A DNA stretch of 64,000 bases. It comes from Companilactobacillus mishanensis (lineage in GTDB: Bacteria; Bacillota; Bacilli; Lactobacillales; Lactobacillaceae). How positions within the stretch are numbered: position 1 is the stretch's first letter; each line of letters begins with the position of its first letter. The position numbers and the translations under genes were made by a program. Shown one piece after another: positions 36,654 through 45,584 of the stretch. The notes beneath the pieces were generated by a model that had not been told where the DNA came from, searched no databases, and worked only from the letters and a program-made list of their open reading frames with translations. The stretch covers positions 62,001 through 126,000 of the forward strand of contig NZ_RHON01000003.1 of the NCBI RefSeq assembly GCF_003946505.1. Direction: 5' to 3'.

Positions 36654-37313
36654 CTACTCGAACATATCTTCTGAAATTTCGTCGACACTCATAGGCCGAA
36701 CGGTTTTGTTTTCGAACAATAAAGCACGTTTTGTGTATCTCTTAGTTAATTCAGAATCATGAGTAATAAAAATAACTGTCAATTTTGATTTCTCATTCAA
36801 TTCTTGAACTAGATCCATCAATTGAATTTTAACGTCAACATCCAGACTGGCAGTCGACTCATCCAATATCAAAACGCCTGGCATATTTACCAACGCTTGA
36901 GCCAAATAGGCCTTTTGCTTTTCACCACCTGAAGCCAAACCGAGTGCTCGGTCCTTCAAGTCGATCAAATTTGTTTCCTTCAAAATTTTATTGACTACCC
37001 TTGTATCTTCAGCACGTTGTTTAGGACTCATTGTCCACTTCAAATTCAATCTGATGAATTGTTCAATATTCAAAGGATAATCTAAATCAATATTACGAAA
37101 TTGAGGAACGTAACCAATTTTTTGTTTGTGGTCGATGATGACATCACCACTAGTTTTCTTTTCAAGGCCCATCAAAATTTTGACAAGTGTAGTCTTACCA
37201 GCACCGTTTCTACCAACGAGACTGACGAACTCACCATTTTCAATTTTGAAATTCACATCTTTAAAAACTACTTGTTTACCAAACTTCTTAGTAAGATTTT
37301 TTACCTCGATCAC
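36654..37313 (-). CDS. Zn/Mn ABC transporter ATP-binding protein
   Basis: A 219-residue ATPase: Walker A GRNGAGKTT, Q-loop YVPQFRNIDLDYPL (a typical metal-transporter Q loop), signature LASGGEKQKAYLAQAL, Walker B VLILDESTASLD, and a switch His in IFITHDSE. The signature begins LASGG rather than LSGGQ. Located 3 nt after the binding-protein gene. Confidence 0.9.
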   Translation of the reverse strand: MIEVKNLTKKFGKQVVFKDVNFKIENGEFVSLVGRNGAGKTTLVKILMGLEKKTSGDVIIDHKQKIGYVPQFRNIDLDYPLNIEQFIRLNLKWTMSPKQRAEDTRVVNKILKETNLIDLKDRALGLASGGEKQKAYLAQALVNMPGVLILDESTASLDVDVKIQLMDLVQELNEKSKLTVIFITHDSELTKRYTKRALLFENKTVRPMSVDEISEDMFE

Positions 37314-37316
37314 AAG

Positions 37317-38192
37317 CTATTCCTTAACTACCCTTTCTATTTGATTTAAATTACCATTCATCCAGTCATAATACCCAAGGTCACTTGGAAGAGTCTCAGT
37401 GAAATAAACGATTGGAATGTGGTTTTTCTTCGCTAGATTGGTCATCTTGGTGATGATACTGCTGGTAACTTGCTTGTTTACCACAATAAAATCGACTTTG
37501 TGATGATTCATGCCGTTTTCCATATCCTTGATATCCTTGATTGATGGATCAGTATCTTCCTCAATCGATTTTGCAAAGTGTGGATTGGCAACACGAACTC
37601 CCAAATCATTCAACAGGTAATCAGGTAGTGGTTCTGTAACATATGCCACCTTGCCATCTGAATACTTTTTGATTGATTTTTCCTTTACAGAAAGTTTATC
37701 TAGTTTTTTCAAATATTTTGTATAGTTATCATAATAGTAATTTTTACTATCTGAGTCAACCTTAATCATGTGATTATAGATAGCTTTGGTCAATTTTTTC
37801 ATGTTATTAACGCCAAACCAGACATGCTCATTGTCCCCATCTTGCTTGTGTAGCACGTCTTTAGAGAAATCTATCAAGTTATCTTGTTGGCTATTTGCTG
37901 CAACTAATTTATTGACCCAGTCATCATAACCGAGACCATTAGCGACGATCAATTTGGATTCAGCTATTTGTTTAGAGGTATTGGTTGAAGGAGAAAAACT
38001 ATGTGGATCGACATTAACAGACTTAATGACAGATTCTACTTTATATTTATCCCCAACAACACTTTTTATTGGTTCTGAATAAGTATTTACAGTTGTCGTT
38101 ATGACATTTTGCTTTGGTTTGACCTGCGTACACCCCGCCAAAATTAATAGAAAGGCTAGTGACGCAACCAATAAATATTTAATTTTACCCAT
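37317..38192 (-). CDS. Zn/Mn-binding lipoprotein (cluster A-I SBP)
   Basis: A 291-residue lipoprotein; the lipobox is LILAGC (Cys about 21). Metal ligands fit the family: His in NVDPHSFSPS, His in EHVWFGV, His in NPHFAKSIEEDTDPS and a C-terminal acidic residue. There is no His-rich loop of the type seen in many ZnuA/AdcA proteins, and a DHVWF-like EHVWF is present, so Mn2+ or Zn2+ both remain possible. It delivers the metal to the permease downstream. First gene of the operon; GGAGGGGAC precedes ATG. Confidence 0.85.
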   Translation of the reverse strand: MGKIKYLLVASLAFLLILAGCTQVKPKQNVITTTVNTYSEPIKSVVGDKYKVESVIKSVNVDPHSFSPSTNTSKQIAESKLIVANGLGYDDWVNKLVAANSQQDNLIDFSKDVLHKQDGDNEHVWFGVNNMKKLTKAIYNHMIKVDSDSKNYYYDNYTKYLKKLDKLSVKEKSIKKYSDGKVAYVTEPLPDYLLNDLGVRVANPHFAKSIEEDTDPSIKDIKDMENGMNHHKVDFIVVNKQVTSSIITKMTNLAKKNHIPIVYFTETLPSDLGYYDWMNGNLNQIERVVKE

Positions 38193-38230
38193 AAAGTCCC
38201 CTCCAATTTATAGATTTTTTCCAAAAATTA

Positions 38231-38259
38231 AGAGGCCAAGACAAATCGTCTCAGCCTCT
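38231..38259. terminator. Bidirectional terminator-like hairpin
   Basis: AGAGGC ... GCCTCT with inner GAC/GTC, flanked by AT-rich sequence, between the lipoprotein gene at 38305 and the metal-binding lipoprotein gene. Confidence 0.6.
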
Positions 38260-38304
38260 ATTAATTTTAATGCGTAATTATCCCTTTGAGACAAATCAAG
38301 TCGA

Positions 38305-38874
38305 TTACCAAATTTGGAAATATTGACCATTAGCAGCTACTAAATAACTACCAGCTGGTGAATCTGATCCTTTGGTATAAACGTTAACTTGGTATCCCTG
38401 TACATTGTTCCAAGTGATCTTACCATTTGAAACATATTGTGTACTTGAACGGTCATATTTTGAAGATAATTGATCACCTAAGTATGAAACAGCGGCACTA
38501 CCTGATGCGATAGTTGCTTTACTGTTTGATGTAGATGAGCTTGAACCAGCTTGTGTCGATTGACCATTTGAGCCAGTTGATTGGCTACTACTACTGTTGC
38601 TTCCGTTGCTGTTGCTTGATGCGGAATTTGAACCATTTGATGATGTATCTTGGTCAGAAGATGTTCCCTCAGAATCATTTTCATTGTCAGTAGCTTTGTC
38701 ATTATCTGCATTTGATTTAGTTGATGAATTTTTGTTTGAGTCAGTGGATTTGGTACTCTTTTGTGTTTGTTCAGTATTATCCTTTGAATCACTAGAACTA
38801 GTTTGGTTATTGGCACATCCTGTCAATAACAGACCGGCTAATAATACTGTTGTAATTGATAATTTTTTTAACAT
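38305..38874 (-). CDS. Ser/Asn-rich lipoprotein
   Basis: A 189-residue lipoprotein; lipobox LLLTGC (Cys 20). Residues about 25-120 are a low-complexity Ser/Asn/Asp/Lys linker that should span the wall. A folded C-terminal domain of about 65 residues starts at AAVSYLGDQLSSKYD and ends YLVAANGQYFQIW. A similar design (lipobox, acidic linker, small aromatic C-terminal domain) occurs in the lipoprotein at 56209. Function unknown. GGAGGTACTG precedes ATG. Monocistronic. Confidence 0.65.
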   Translation of the reverse strand: MLKKLSITTVLLAGLLLTGCANNQTSSSDSKDNTEQTQKSTKSTDSNKNSSTKSNADNDKATDNENDSEGTSSDQDTSSNGSNSASSNSNGSNSSSSQSTGSNGQSTQAGSSSSTSNSKATIASGSAAVSYLGDQLSSKYDRSSTQYVSNGKITWNNVQGYQVNVYTKGSDSPAGSYLVAANGQYFQIW

Positions 38875-38945
38875 GGTATCCAGTACCTCCTGTAATTTAA
38901 ATTATAAGGGGCTTACGATTTTATTCAATAAATATCAAGTGAACA

Positions 38946-39683
38946 TTAATAAATCTTAGAAAAATCGATTTCCTCGCCGTTTCGAACTTTCTTTGCTAAA
39001 TCAATCGATACATCTGCAATAATGCTCTGTGCATCGATTACATCATATTCATGATCAGGTGCCTGTTCCTGTGCAAATGAAAGTTCAGTACAACCAAGTA
39101 CTATTACGTCACATCCGAATTTATCGTGCATTGTTTTCAAAATCGAATGGTACTTGTCCTTATCTGCAACACCTTTGCCTTTGACATCGTCATATATCAA
39201 GCTTTCTACTTCATCTTGAATTGCTTGATCACCCAAACTTAAATCGAATCCAGCATTCTTAATCTCATCTTCGTAGATATGATCAGCAATGGTCCCTTTT
39301 GTAGCAATTAAGCCAACTTTTTTAGCCTTGGGATATTGTTTTTTCATCGTCATGACTGCCAAATGAGGCATGTGGATTATTGGAATGTCTGTCGCGTCTT
39401 GTAATTCTTGGTAAAAGTAATGTGCCGTGTTACAAATTATAACCATAAACTTTGGTTTTAGTAAACTCTGTTGTTTTATATCTTCCAAAAGTGGGGGTAA
39501 AAAACTTGGCTTACTGTGGTCAAGAATGTACTCCGTCCGGTCTGGAACAGTAGCATGATTGACCACAATATAATCTAAATAATCTTGATCTTTTTTTGCA
39601 TGAGTTCGTTGGTCGAGAATACGGACATAGCTCTCAGTCGCCATAGTTCCCATTCCACCGATAACCGTAAAAAAGTCTTTCAT
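38946..39683 (-). CDS. racD: Aspartate racemase family protein
   Basis: A 245-residue Asp/Glu racemase. The two catalytic cysteines are in VIICNTAHYF (about 82) and VLGCTELSF (about 195), and the N-terminus is IGGMGTMAT. It interconverts L- and D-aspartate without cofactor. ATG 39683 lies one base after the murE stop; GTG at 39692 is the alternative. D-Asp is the usual cross-bridge residue on L-Lys peptidoglycan in many lactobacilli, and the adjacent MurE is the probable L-Lys-adding type, so the pair makes functional sense. Confidence 0.8.
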   Translation of the reverse strand: MKDFFTVIGGMGTMATESYVRILDQRTHAKKDQDYLDYIVVNHATVPDRTEYILDHSKPSFLPPLLEDIKQQSLLKPKFMVIICNTAHYFYQELQDATDIPIIHMPHLAVMTMKKQYPKAKKVGLIATKGTIADHIYEDEIKNAGFDLSLGDQAIQDEVESLIYDDVKGKGVADKDKYHSILKTMHDKFGCDVIVLGCTELSFAQEQAPDHEYDVIDAQSIIADVSIDLAKKVRNGEEIDFSKIY

Positions 39684-39684
39684 G

Positions 39685-41217
39685 TTATTCACCTTCGATA
39701 TCTTTTAGAATGTTTTTCGCAACGACAGTGTCAGTTGGATAAGGCACATCTTTGCCTCTAGTTTTTTGATAAGCATCGTCACCCTTGGCAGCAAGTACGA
39801 CAATATCGTCATCACTACTAGTGTCGATCATTTCTTTGATAGCTTCAGCACGGTCTAAAATAATTTTGGTGCTGACTTTTGAATGGTCGATTTTACCATC
39901 GATCTCTTTACAAATGTCAGCTGGATCCTCAAATCCAGGATCATCAGTCGTCAGAATAGCAGAGTCAGCCAATTCCGTTAAAACTTTAGAAAAACCAGCT
40001 CGGCGAGAAATTCCTTTATCACCGGGACTACCAACAACAACTTTGATCTGGGACTTTGGATATTCATTACGGAGGAAGCTTAGTAAAGCTTTCATACTAG
40101 CATAATTGTGGGCATAGTCAACGAAAATAGTTCCGTGTGATTTCGTATTGATATGTTCCATTCGACCAGGAACATGCGCCATTTTTAGACCATCATAAAT
40201 ATCTTTATCAGGTACGTTCACCAGTCCAGAAGCAATAATCGCAGCAGTGGCATTTATCTCGTTAAAATCACCAACGATACCTAACTTATAATCTTGATCA
40301 ACATGCAAATTCTTAGCTTTATCTGAGACAGCTTTCAAGTTGAAAATACTATCGCTTAATGTTGTTTCTTTGCTAGATAACTCAAAATCAATATCATCGA
40401 ATTTTTCAATATCACGGGCAAACAAGTAAATATCTTTATCATCACTAGTTTGTTTTGCGGCTTCATAAACTGTGTCAAAATCATTAGTTCCACGGTTAAT
40501 AATATTCACTTTTGAGTTGATCATTAGTTGTTTTTTACAGAATAAATAGTCAGCGTAAGTTGGGTGCTCGTTTGCACCAATATGATCTGGAGTAATATTC
40601 AAGAAACCACCAATATCAAAGTTTAATCCGTAAACACGGTCCTTTTTATATGCTTGAGAACTAACTTCCATAACCAAATGAGTCATCCCGTTATCCACAG
40701 CGCGACGCATGTCACGGAACAAATCGAGAGATTCTGGAGTAGTTAGATCGGACTTAAATTCATCCTCTGGATTTGGTCCAACGATTCGGTCAATCGTTGA
40801 GAAAAGAGCGACCTTTTTAGGATACATTTTTTGGAGAATATCATGAATAAAATACGACGTGGTCGTCTTACCTTTGGTTCCGGTGAAAGCAATGATAAAT
40901 AAATCGTTCTCAGGGTTACCAAAGAAGGCAGCACTTAAAATTGCTAGGGCTTTTTGAATATTATTTACTATTATATTATTTGAGTCCCTATCGAATTCTT
41001 TTTCAGCAACATAAATTTCTGCACCAGAATTAACAGCTTGTTGTAAATATTCAGCCTTAAAATTGTTCCCTTTGCAGAAGAAGATTCCATTAGATTGATC
41101 TTCTCGAGAATTATAGCTGATGTTTGTCACAACTAAATCTGGTTCGTTCAAGTGATTTGAAACAAGTAAATCATGTTGTTTAAGTATTTCAATTGCTGCG
41201 CTTATTTTTAAACTCAT
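39685..41217 (-). CDS. murE: UDP-N-acetylmuramoyl-tripeptide synthetase, probable L-lysine type
   Basis: A 510-residue Mur ligase. The ATP loop is FTGTKGKTTTSYF (about 110), TTPESLDLF holds a UDP-MurNAc-binding segment, HIGANEHPTY follows, then VDYAHNYASMKALL and the late TTDDPGFEDP. The DNPR motif that selects diaminopimelate is replaced here by DDPGFEDP, as in L-lysine-adding enzymes. It adds the third stem residue in the cytoplasm. Followed at once by the racemase gene. Confidence 0.9.
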   Translation of the reverse strand: MSLKISAAIEILKQHDLLVSNHLNEPDLVVTNISYNSREDQSNGIFFCKGNNFKAEYLQQAVNSGAEIYVAEKEFDRDSNNIIVNNIQKALAILSAAFFGNPENDLFIIAFTGTKGKTTTSYFIHDILQKMYPKKVALFSTIDRIVGPNPEDEFKSDLTTPESLDLFRDMRRAVDNGMTHLVMEVSSQAYKKDRVYGLNFDIGGFLNITPDHIGANEHPTYADYLFCKKQLMINSKVNIINRGTNDFDTVYEAAKQTSDDKDIYLFARDIEKFDDIDFELSSKETTLSDSIFNLKAVSDKAKNLHVDQDYKLGIVGDFNEINATAAIIASGLVNVPDKDIYDGLKMAHVPGRMEHINTKSHGTIFVDYAHNYASMKALLSFLRNEYPKSQIKVVVGSPGDKGISRRAGFSKVLTELADSAILTTDDPGFEDPADICKEIDGKIDHSKVSTKIILDRAEAIKEMIDTSSDDDIVVLAAKGDDAYQKTRGKDVPYPTDTVVAKNILKDIEGE

Positions 41218-41226
41218 AATATTCTC

Positions 41227-42459
41227 CTAGAATAAATGTTTAAAGAAATTAACAATGTTATTCCACACTGATGTACCAGTCTTCTTAGGCTCGATTTTTT
41301 TGATACCATTTTTCACTTTGGCGTAAGGAATGTTGCCTTCAGGTAAATTCGTAGCTATCAATTTTGTTTGCTTCTTGCCATCTTTAACTGCAAATCCTAA
41401 ATCGTTATCTGATTTCTTATAGGTAATAGAATCAGAATTAAAATCATTTTTGACCCATGCTTTTACTTCATTTTTAGACTTAAAACTATCCGTCTTAGTT
41501 ACTCGAATATCTTGGTTTTTATTAACTATTTTTTTATATTCAAAATTTTCGTTCACGTAATGGGCTAAATTCTGTGTGCTACGGAAACGCTTGTCTTTAT
41601 CGTCCTGGTTACCCTTAACATCCATCACAATTGTAACCACTCTAGTGTTGTGAATTGGATAAGTCCCGACAAAAGAGTCTCCAGCTTGTTTAGTTGTACC
41701 CGTCTTCAAGCCATCGAATTCGTAGCCTTCTTGATAATCGCGATTACCTTTTAATAGTAAATTAAGTGATTTGTACGTCTTTTCACCCTGATTACTTGGG
41801 AATGTCAGCTCATTTTTAGAAGTGGTCTGAAGCACTTCTGGATACTGATCCAAAATGTGCTTCACGATAATGGCAATATCATTCGCAGACAATTTGTTTT
41901 CGGCATTCTTGCCACCAAGGTGCATATCATCTTTCAGGTAAGAGTTATTTAAACCTGAAACATTGTATATCTCAGCGTCCTTAATACCCCAACTTTTGGC
42001 AGTTTTACGCATCAACTTAACAAAATTTTGTTCAGTCCCGCCAACTTTTTGAGCTAACATCATGGCTGCTGAATTTGATGAAACTATCCAGGCTGCATCG
42101 TATAATTGGCGGACAGTATATGTCTTGCTAGCATCCAAACTTACATTAGTTAGCTCATCATGTTGAGTCATTTCTGCTTGGTCTTTGGTTGGTGAGATCT
42201 TGTCATCAAAACTTAAAGTTTTTTGGTGAATAGCTTTCGTCACCAAATATAAGGTCAATACTTTCGTAATCGATCCAATTGCAACTTTTTGGTCAGCATT
42301 ATCTGAATACAAAACTTGCCCCGACTTTTCGTCGAAGGCGAGTGAAGATGTTGAATTTGTTTCTGGAGTCTCAGCAGCTTGGACATTTTGGAAATTCCAA
42401 ATAGGTAAACTCAATAAAACTGCAAAGACTATTATTAATCTTTTTAGGAATTTCTTCAT
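41227..42459 (-). CDS. dacA: D-alanyl-D-alanine carboxypeptidase (DacA-type, low-molecular-weight PBP)
   Basis: A 410-residue exported PBP. The signal peptide ends near residue 29 (VQAAE). The SxxK motif is GSITK (about 62), SxN is VSSNSAA and KTG is LKTGTTKQAG. A beta-rich PBP5-type C-terminal domain follows, and the last residues (SVWNNIVNFFKHLF) form an amphipathic membrane anchor. It trims the terminal D-Ala from stem peptides. It lies 2 nt after the histidine kinase gene, so it is probably a target of that two-component system. Confidence 0.9.
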   Translation of the reverse strand: MKKFLKRLIIVFAVLLSLPIWNFQNVQAAETPETNSTSSLAFDEKSGQVLYSDNADQKVAIGSITKVLTLYLVTKAIHQKTLSFDDKISPTKDQAEMTQHDELTNVSLDASKTYTVRQLYDAAWIVSSNSAAMMLAQKVGGTEQNFVKLMRKTAKSWGIKDAEIYNVSGLNNSYLKDDMHLGGKNAENKLSANDIAIIVKHILDQYPEVLQTTSKNELTFPSNQGEKTYKSLNLLLKGNRDYQEGYEFDGLKTGTTKQAGDSFVGTYPIHNTRVVTIVMDVKGNQDDKDKRFRSTQNLAHYVNENFEYKKIVNKNQDIRVTKTDSFKSKNEVKAWVKNDFNSDSITYKKSDNDLGFAVKDGKKQTKLIATNLPEGNIPYAKVKNGIKKIEPKKTGTSVWNNIVNFFKHLF

Positions 42460-42461
42460 TA

Positions 42462-43601
42462 TTATTCCTCGCTATTTTTTTGCTTGATAGTTGGAAAGTG
42501 AATTATGAATGCTGTACGGTCATTGTTTGATTCGACACTGATTTGACCACCGTGCATCTTGACCATACTTTGAGCAATGGCGAGTCCTAAACCAGTACCA
42601 CCAGTCTCTTTTGAACGAGAATCTTCAACTCGATAAAATCTATCAAATAGATGATCCAACGATTCTTTTGGAATTGGTTTACCATTGTTGGCCACTCGAA
42701 CGACGACCTCTTGAGGTGTCTGCTTAGCTTCCAACCATAAATGGGTTGTGCCATCTCCATATTTGAACGCATTCATAATCAAGTTGTTGAATACACGTCC
42801 CAACTTATCTGTATCACCAGTCATCAAAATCTTTTCTGGTGAAGTATTTACAACGATTTCCATACCACGTTTGTTGGCTTCCAACTCGAAGTCAGCTGAA
42901 AGTTGATCCAACATTTGAGCCATATCGAATTTCGTCATTGATAGTGTACTATTTGCATGTTGTACATTGGTATATTCGAATAAATCGTTAACCAAATTTT
43001 GCATTTCTAGTGATTTTTTATAGGCGACATGAGTATACTTCAATATTTGGTCGAGGTCTTCATAATTCTTACTCTCGATCAATCCTAAATAGCCAATAAT
43101 TGAGGTCAGTGGTGTTCTAATATCATGACTAACATTGGTGATAAGTTCGTCTTTACTTTTTTCAGAACGACGTTGTTCAGCAATGTGGTTATTTGTATTC
43201 GATATTAAAGAATTAATACTATTTACGATACCTTGGAGTCTTGGATTAACTTCCAAATGAAGTTGCTGATTCAAATCTCCATCGGCAATTTTGGCAAGTT
43301 CACGTTCGACTTTTTCCACTTCAAATTGTCTGAAAGTTTTCATAACTACATGAAAAGAAATGAAAATTTCTAACACTAAAACTAAACAGAAAAAGAACCA
43401 AACTTGCCAGAATCCAGCACGAGAAGAATCAGTTTGGATCAATCGAAAGAAATTGGTGCGTTGATTATTTCCGAAAAAAACATTAGATGTAATAACCAAA
43501 ATAACATTAATTAATTGAAACAAAAGAAAGGTGCCTATTCCCTCAAGTAGGAGGACACCTTTTTCTTTATTATTTAGTTTGATTCGCTTGTTCAAGATCA
43601 A
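42462..43601 (-). CDS. Sensor histidine kinase (VanS-like)
   Basis: A 379-residue kinase with helices at about 20-42 and 65-90, a HAMP-like linker (about 90-140), H-box NVSHDIRTPLTSIIGYL (His about 157), N-box NLIMNAFKYG and G-boxes ETGGTGLGLAIAQSM. It has only a short extracytoplasmic loop, typical of intramembrane-sensing kinases. It overlaps the response regulator by 4 nt (ATGA) and is followed by dacA, which suggests sensing of wall state. Confidence 0.9.
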   Translation of the reverse strand: MILNKRIKLNNKEKGVLLLEGIGTFLLFQLINVILVITSNVFFGNNQRTNFFRLIQTDSSRAGFWQVWFFFCLVLVLEIFISFHVVMKTFRQFEVEKVERELAKIADGDLNQQLHLEVNPRLQGIVNSINSLISNTNNHIAEQRRSEKSKDELITNVSHDIRTPLTSIIGYLGLIESKNYEDLDQILKYTHVAYKKSLEMQNLVNDLFEYTNVQHANSTLSMTKFDMAQMLDQLSADFELEANKRGMEIVVNTSPEKILMTGDTDKLGRVFNNLIMNAFKYGDGTTHLWLEAKQTPQEVVVRVANNGKPIPKESLDHLFDRFYRVEDSRSKETGGTGLGLAIAQSMVKMHGGQISVESNNDRTAFIIHFPTIKQKNSEE

Positions 43602-44284
43602 ACCTCCACTTTATAACCAACACCCCAAACGGTTTCGATAACTTTCTCGCCGTCAGTAGCGTCTTCTAACTTATCACGTAAGTGACTTACATGGACCATA
43701 ACAGTTTTTGCAGAAACAACACTTTCTTGTTTCCAAACTCTTTCAAAAATTTCATCAGCTGAAAAGACACGATTTGGATGACTTGCTAATAAGTAGAGCA
43801 CACCAAATTCCAAAGCTGTCAGTTGGACCTTATTCCCCGAGTCCGTGACAACTTCGTGTGAGTCCTTATAGATTGTAATTGGTCCAACTTCCAATTTGTC
43901 AGGTACATTCTTAGAAGTCTGTTGAGCACTTCTACGTAAGAGAGATCTGATACGTGCCATAATTTCCAAAGGATTGAAAGGCTTTGTGACATAGTCGTCA
44001 GCACCAGTGATCAATCCTTGGATTTTATCCATATCAGTCGTCTTAGCTGAAACGATGATAATAGGAATTTGTGAATCTTTACGGACAGTCTTGGTAACTT
44101 CGATACCGTCCATATTTGGCATCATGATATCTAAGACCATCAAGGCAATATCACTGTGTTGAGCCAGCGCATCGAGAGCCTCTTGTCCAGAGTTAGCCGT
44201 AATTGGCTCGTAACCCTCGTTCTTGATATAAATACTAAGTAATTCAACAATTTCTTTATCGTCGTCTACCACTAGAATCTTCAT
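43598..44284 (-). CDS. OmpR-family response regulator (VanR-like)
   Basis: A 228-residue regulator. The receiver has acidic pocket VDDD, phospho-Asp in MVLDIMMPNMDG (about 53), Thr/Ser in VSAKT and Lys in VTKPF. The C-terminal winged helix (about 125-228) ends VIETVWGVGYKVEV. ATG 44284 with GAGGTT 6 nt upstream; the frame extends 17 codons further without a ribosome site. First gene of the RR-HK-dacA-murE-racD run. Confidence 0.92.
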   Translation of the reverse strand: MKILVVDDDKEIVELLSIYIKNEGYEPITANSGQEALDALAQHSDIALMVLDIMMPNMDGIEVTKTVRKDSQIPIIIVSAKTTDMDKIQGLITGADDYVTKPFNPLEIMARIRSLLRRSAQQTSKNVPDKLEVGPITIYKDSHEVVTDSGNKVQLTALEFGVLYLLASHPNRVFSADEIFERVWKQESVVSAKTVMVHVSHLRDKLEDATDGEKVIETVWGVGYKVEV

Positions 44285-44381
44285 AAATAACCTCGCTATA
44301 ACACACTGATTTATATATATGCTACTATTATACAATAAGAAGTTACATAATTCCTAACTCGCTAAAAGAAAGAAAATATCT

Positions 44382-44579
44382 ATGGATTATTTGAAAAAAA
44401 GACTACGATTTATTTTAATATTTTTGTTCTCTGTCATTATACTTGGTTTTGTTCAATGGGAGTTTGCCCACGATCCTAAATTGACCGCCCAAAACGTACA
44501 ACTCACTGGCCAGATTTTAAAGATTGCCTGCGGTGGGTTTGCTTTATATGCGGTTGTTCAATTCTTTAGGGTTAAGTAA
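44382..44579 (+). CDS. Small membrane protein (65 residues)
   Basis: A 65-residue protein with a basic start (MDYLKKRLRF), one helix at about 9-27, a hydrophilic stretch (EFAHDPKLTAQNVQ) and a second helix at about 42-60 ending in VKstop. The ribosome site is weak (AAGAAAG). It is divergent from the two-component operon. Structured element B begins within about 5 nt of its stop, so the transcript looks like a short mRNA with a long structured 3' end. Not recognised. Confidence 0.5.
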   Translation: MDYLKKRLRFILIFLFSVIILGFVQWEFAHDPKLTAQNVQLTGQILKIACGGFALYAVVQFFRVK

Positions 44580-44583
44580 AGAC

Positions 44584-44749
44584 GCCCGATTCCGGACAGA
44601 AATCGATTTTTTCGGCTGGAACGCCATCGAGTCCATTTGGAGCCTTCCAAAGACCAGAAGTCTTCAAACTGGCTCTTTGTCTAAGTCTCGTTCCGAGCCT
44701 AAGACAAATTTGATGGCTGAGCCAAAATCGATTTCTGTCCTACATCTAG
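44584..44749 (+). ncRNA. Structured 3'-UTR element, copy B
   Basis: CCGATTCCGG leads into an outer stem (44594-44610 with 44724-44740, 17 bp) continued by GGCT/AGCC. Inside are GCCATCGA/TTGATGGC (44623-44630 with 44710-44717, one G-U), hairpin TTTGGAG-C-CTTC/GAAG-T-CTTCAAA (44636-44668, one G-U and the same C.T mismatch as copy A) and hairpin TTTGTCT/AGACAAA (44676-44708) with inner CTCG/CGAG around TTC. It ends TACATCTAG. The G-U pairs exist only when read on this strand, which is also the strand of the upstream gene. Terminator follows at 44812. Confidence 0.7.
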
Positions 44750-44811
44750 TTTGGTTACAACCACATATTCTTTTTTGATTTAGATTTTTGACTTTAAACA
44801 TGCTCAAATAC

Positions 44812-44845
44812 AAAATGACCAAAGTTTTCACTTTGGCCATTTTTT
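44812..44845. terminator. Terminator after structured element B
   Basis: AATGaCCAAAG / CTTTGGcCATT stem ending in T6 on the + strand; A-rich on the other side so it may also serve the - strand small gene at 44904. Confidence 0.75.
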
Positions 44846-44903
44846 GTGTCCTATTTTTCGCAATTAAATTAGTTATTTTTTGATTTTCGAGAATTTATAG
44901 TCC

Positions 44904-45041
44904 CTAAATAATAAGCGATTTCACTAAGCTGATAATAAATTGAACATTATTACTAATAATGTTCTTATCTCCCAAATAGTAATTGAGAATGAACAATAAT
45001 AAAATTATCACCATTTCAATGATTTTCTTAACTGTCGACAT
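44904..45041 (-). CDS. 45-residue membrane peptide
   Basis: A short frame beginning MSTVKKIIEMVIILLLFIL with a GAGG ribosome site 6 nt upstream. One N-terminal helix (about 8-24), a polar middle (GDKNIISNN) and a second hydrophobic stretch (VQFIISLVKSLII). It follows the membrane protein at 45066 by 24 nt on the same strand and is probably the last gene of that run. Holin-like or small-toxin-like in size, but no family recognised. Confidence 0.45.
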   Translation of the reverse strand: MSTVKKIIEMVIILLLFILNYYLGDKNIISNNVQFIISLVKSLII

Positions 45042-45065
45042 AAAAATCCTCATTCCAAAATTTCT

Positions 45066-45566
45066 CTAAAAATGTGTCACAACATAATAAAATCCAATTA
45101 ATGATGCTGCACTTACTATAACTATTGGGATATATCTTTCGCGCGCGCCTTTGAACTGAGCTATGTATACTCCGTCGAAGACTAGCATGAACATTATTGG
45201 ATAGAATATTGTGATCATTCTCATTGAGATCACTAATTTCAAAAACACTGAGACGGTCGTGGCTGCGGTGGCACTCATAAATAAGCCGTTGAACACGGCA
45301 TTATTTACTCCACTGAAATCTTTTGCCAGCGAAATTCTGATTGCCAGATTAATAATCAAATATAGCACTAGCACTACTAAAAATCCGAATGCGGTCGTTA
45401 GTAATGTTGCCAGTATATGATCGATTATTGTATTTGAGCCTAAACCGTCCACAATGTTTCGTGCTACTGTACTTTTTTTTACTATTTCATCTAATATTTC
45501 GTATGAAAATAATAACAATGTGGATAAATATGTGACTATAAATAACTTAGATTTTCGTAAATTCAT
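45066..45566 (-). CDS. Membrane protein of unknown family
   Basis: A 166-residue protein with four to five helices (about 8-26, 50-75, 85-115, 118-135, 145-163). It lies 18 nt after the DUF1129 gene and is probably co-transcribed with it. No motif recognised. GAGGGTCTACCG precedes ATG 45566. Confidence 0.6.
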   Translation of the reverse strand: MNLRKSKLFIVTYLSTLLLFSYEILDEIVKKSTVARNIVDGLGSNTIIDHILATLLTTAFGFLVVLVLYLIINLAIRISLAKDFSGVNNAVFNGLFMSATAATTVSVFLKLVISMRMITIFYPIMFMLVFDGVYIAQFKGARERYIPIVIVSAASLIGFYYVVTHF

Positions 45567-45584
45567 CGGTAGACCCTCCAGTCT

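Noticed and set aside
38478..38959. Frames of about 110-120 codons on both strands over the lipoprotein linker
   Set aside because: Produced by the Ser/Asn/Asp low-complexity codons of the lipoprotein; no start signals.
40690..40699. TTATCCACA, a perfect DnaA box
   Set aside because: A single copy inside murE with no cluster of boxes or AT-rich unwinding region; expected by chance in a genome of this composition. It does not mark oriC.
44524..44778. 84-codon frame across structured element B
   Set aside because: Starts inside the 65-residue gene in another frame, has no ribosome site, and the sequence is explained by base pairing; the equivalent region in copy A is not conserved as protein.
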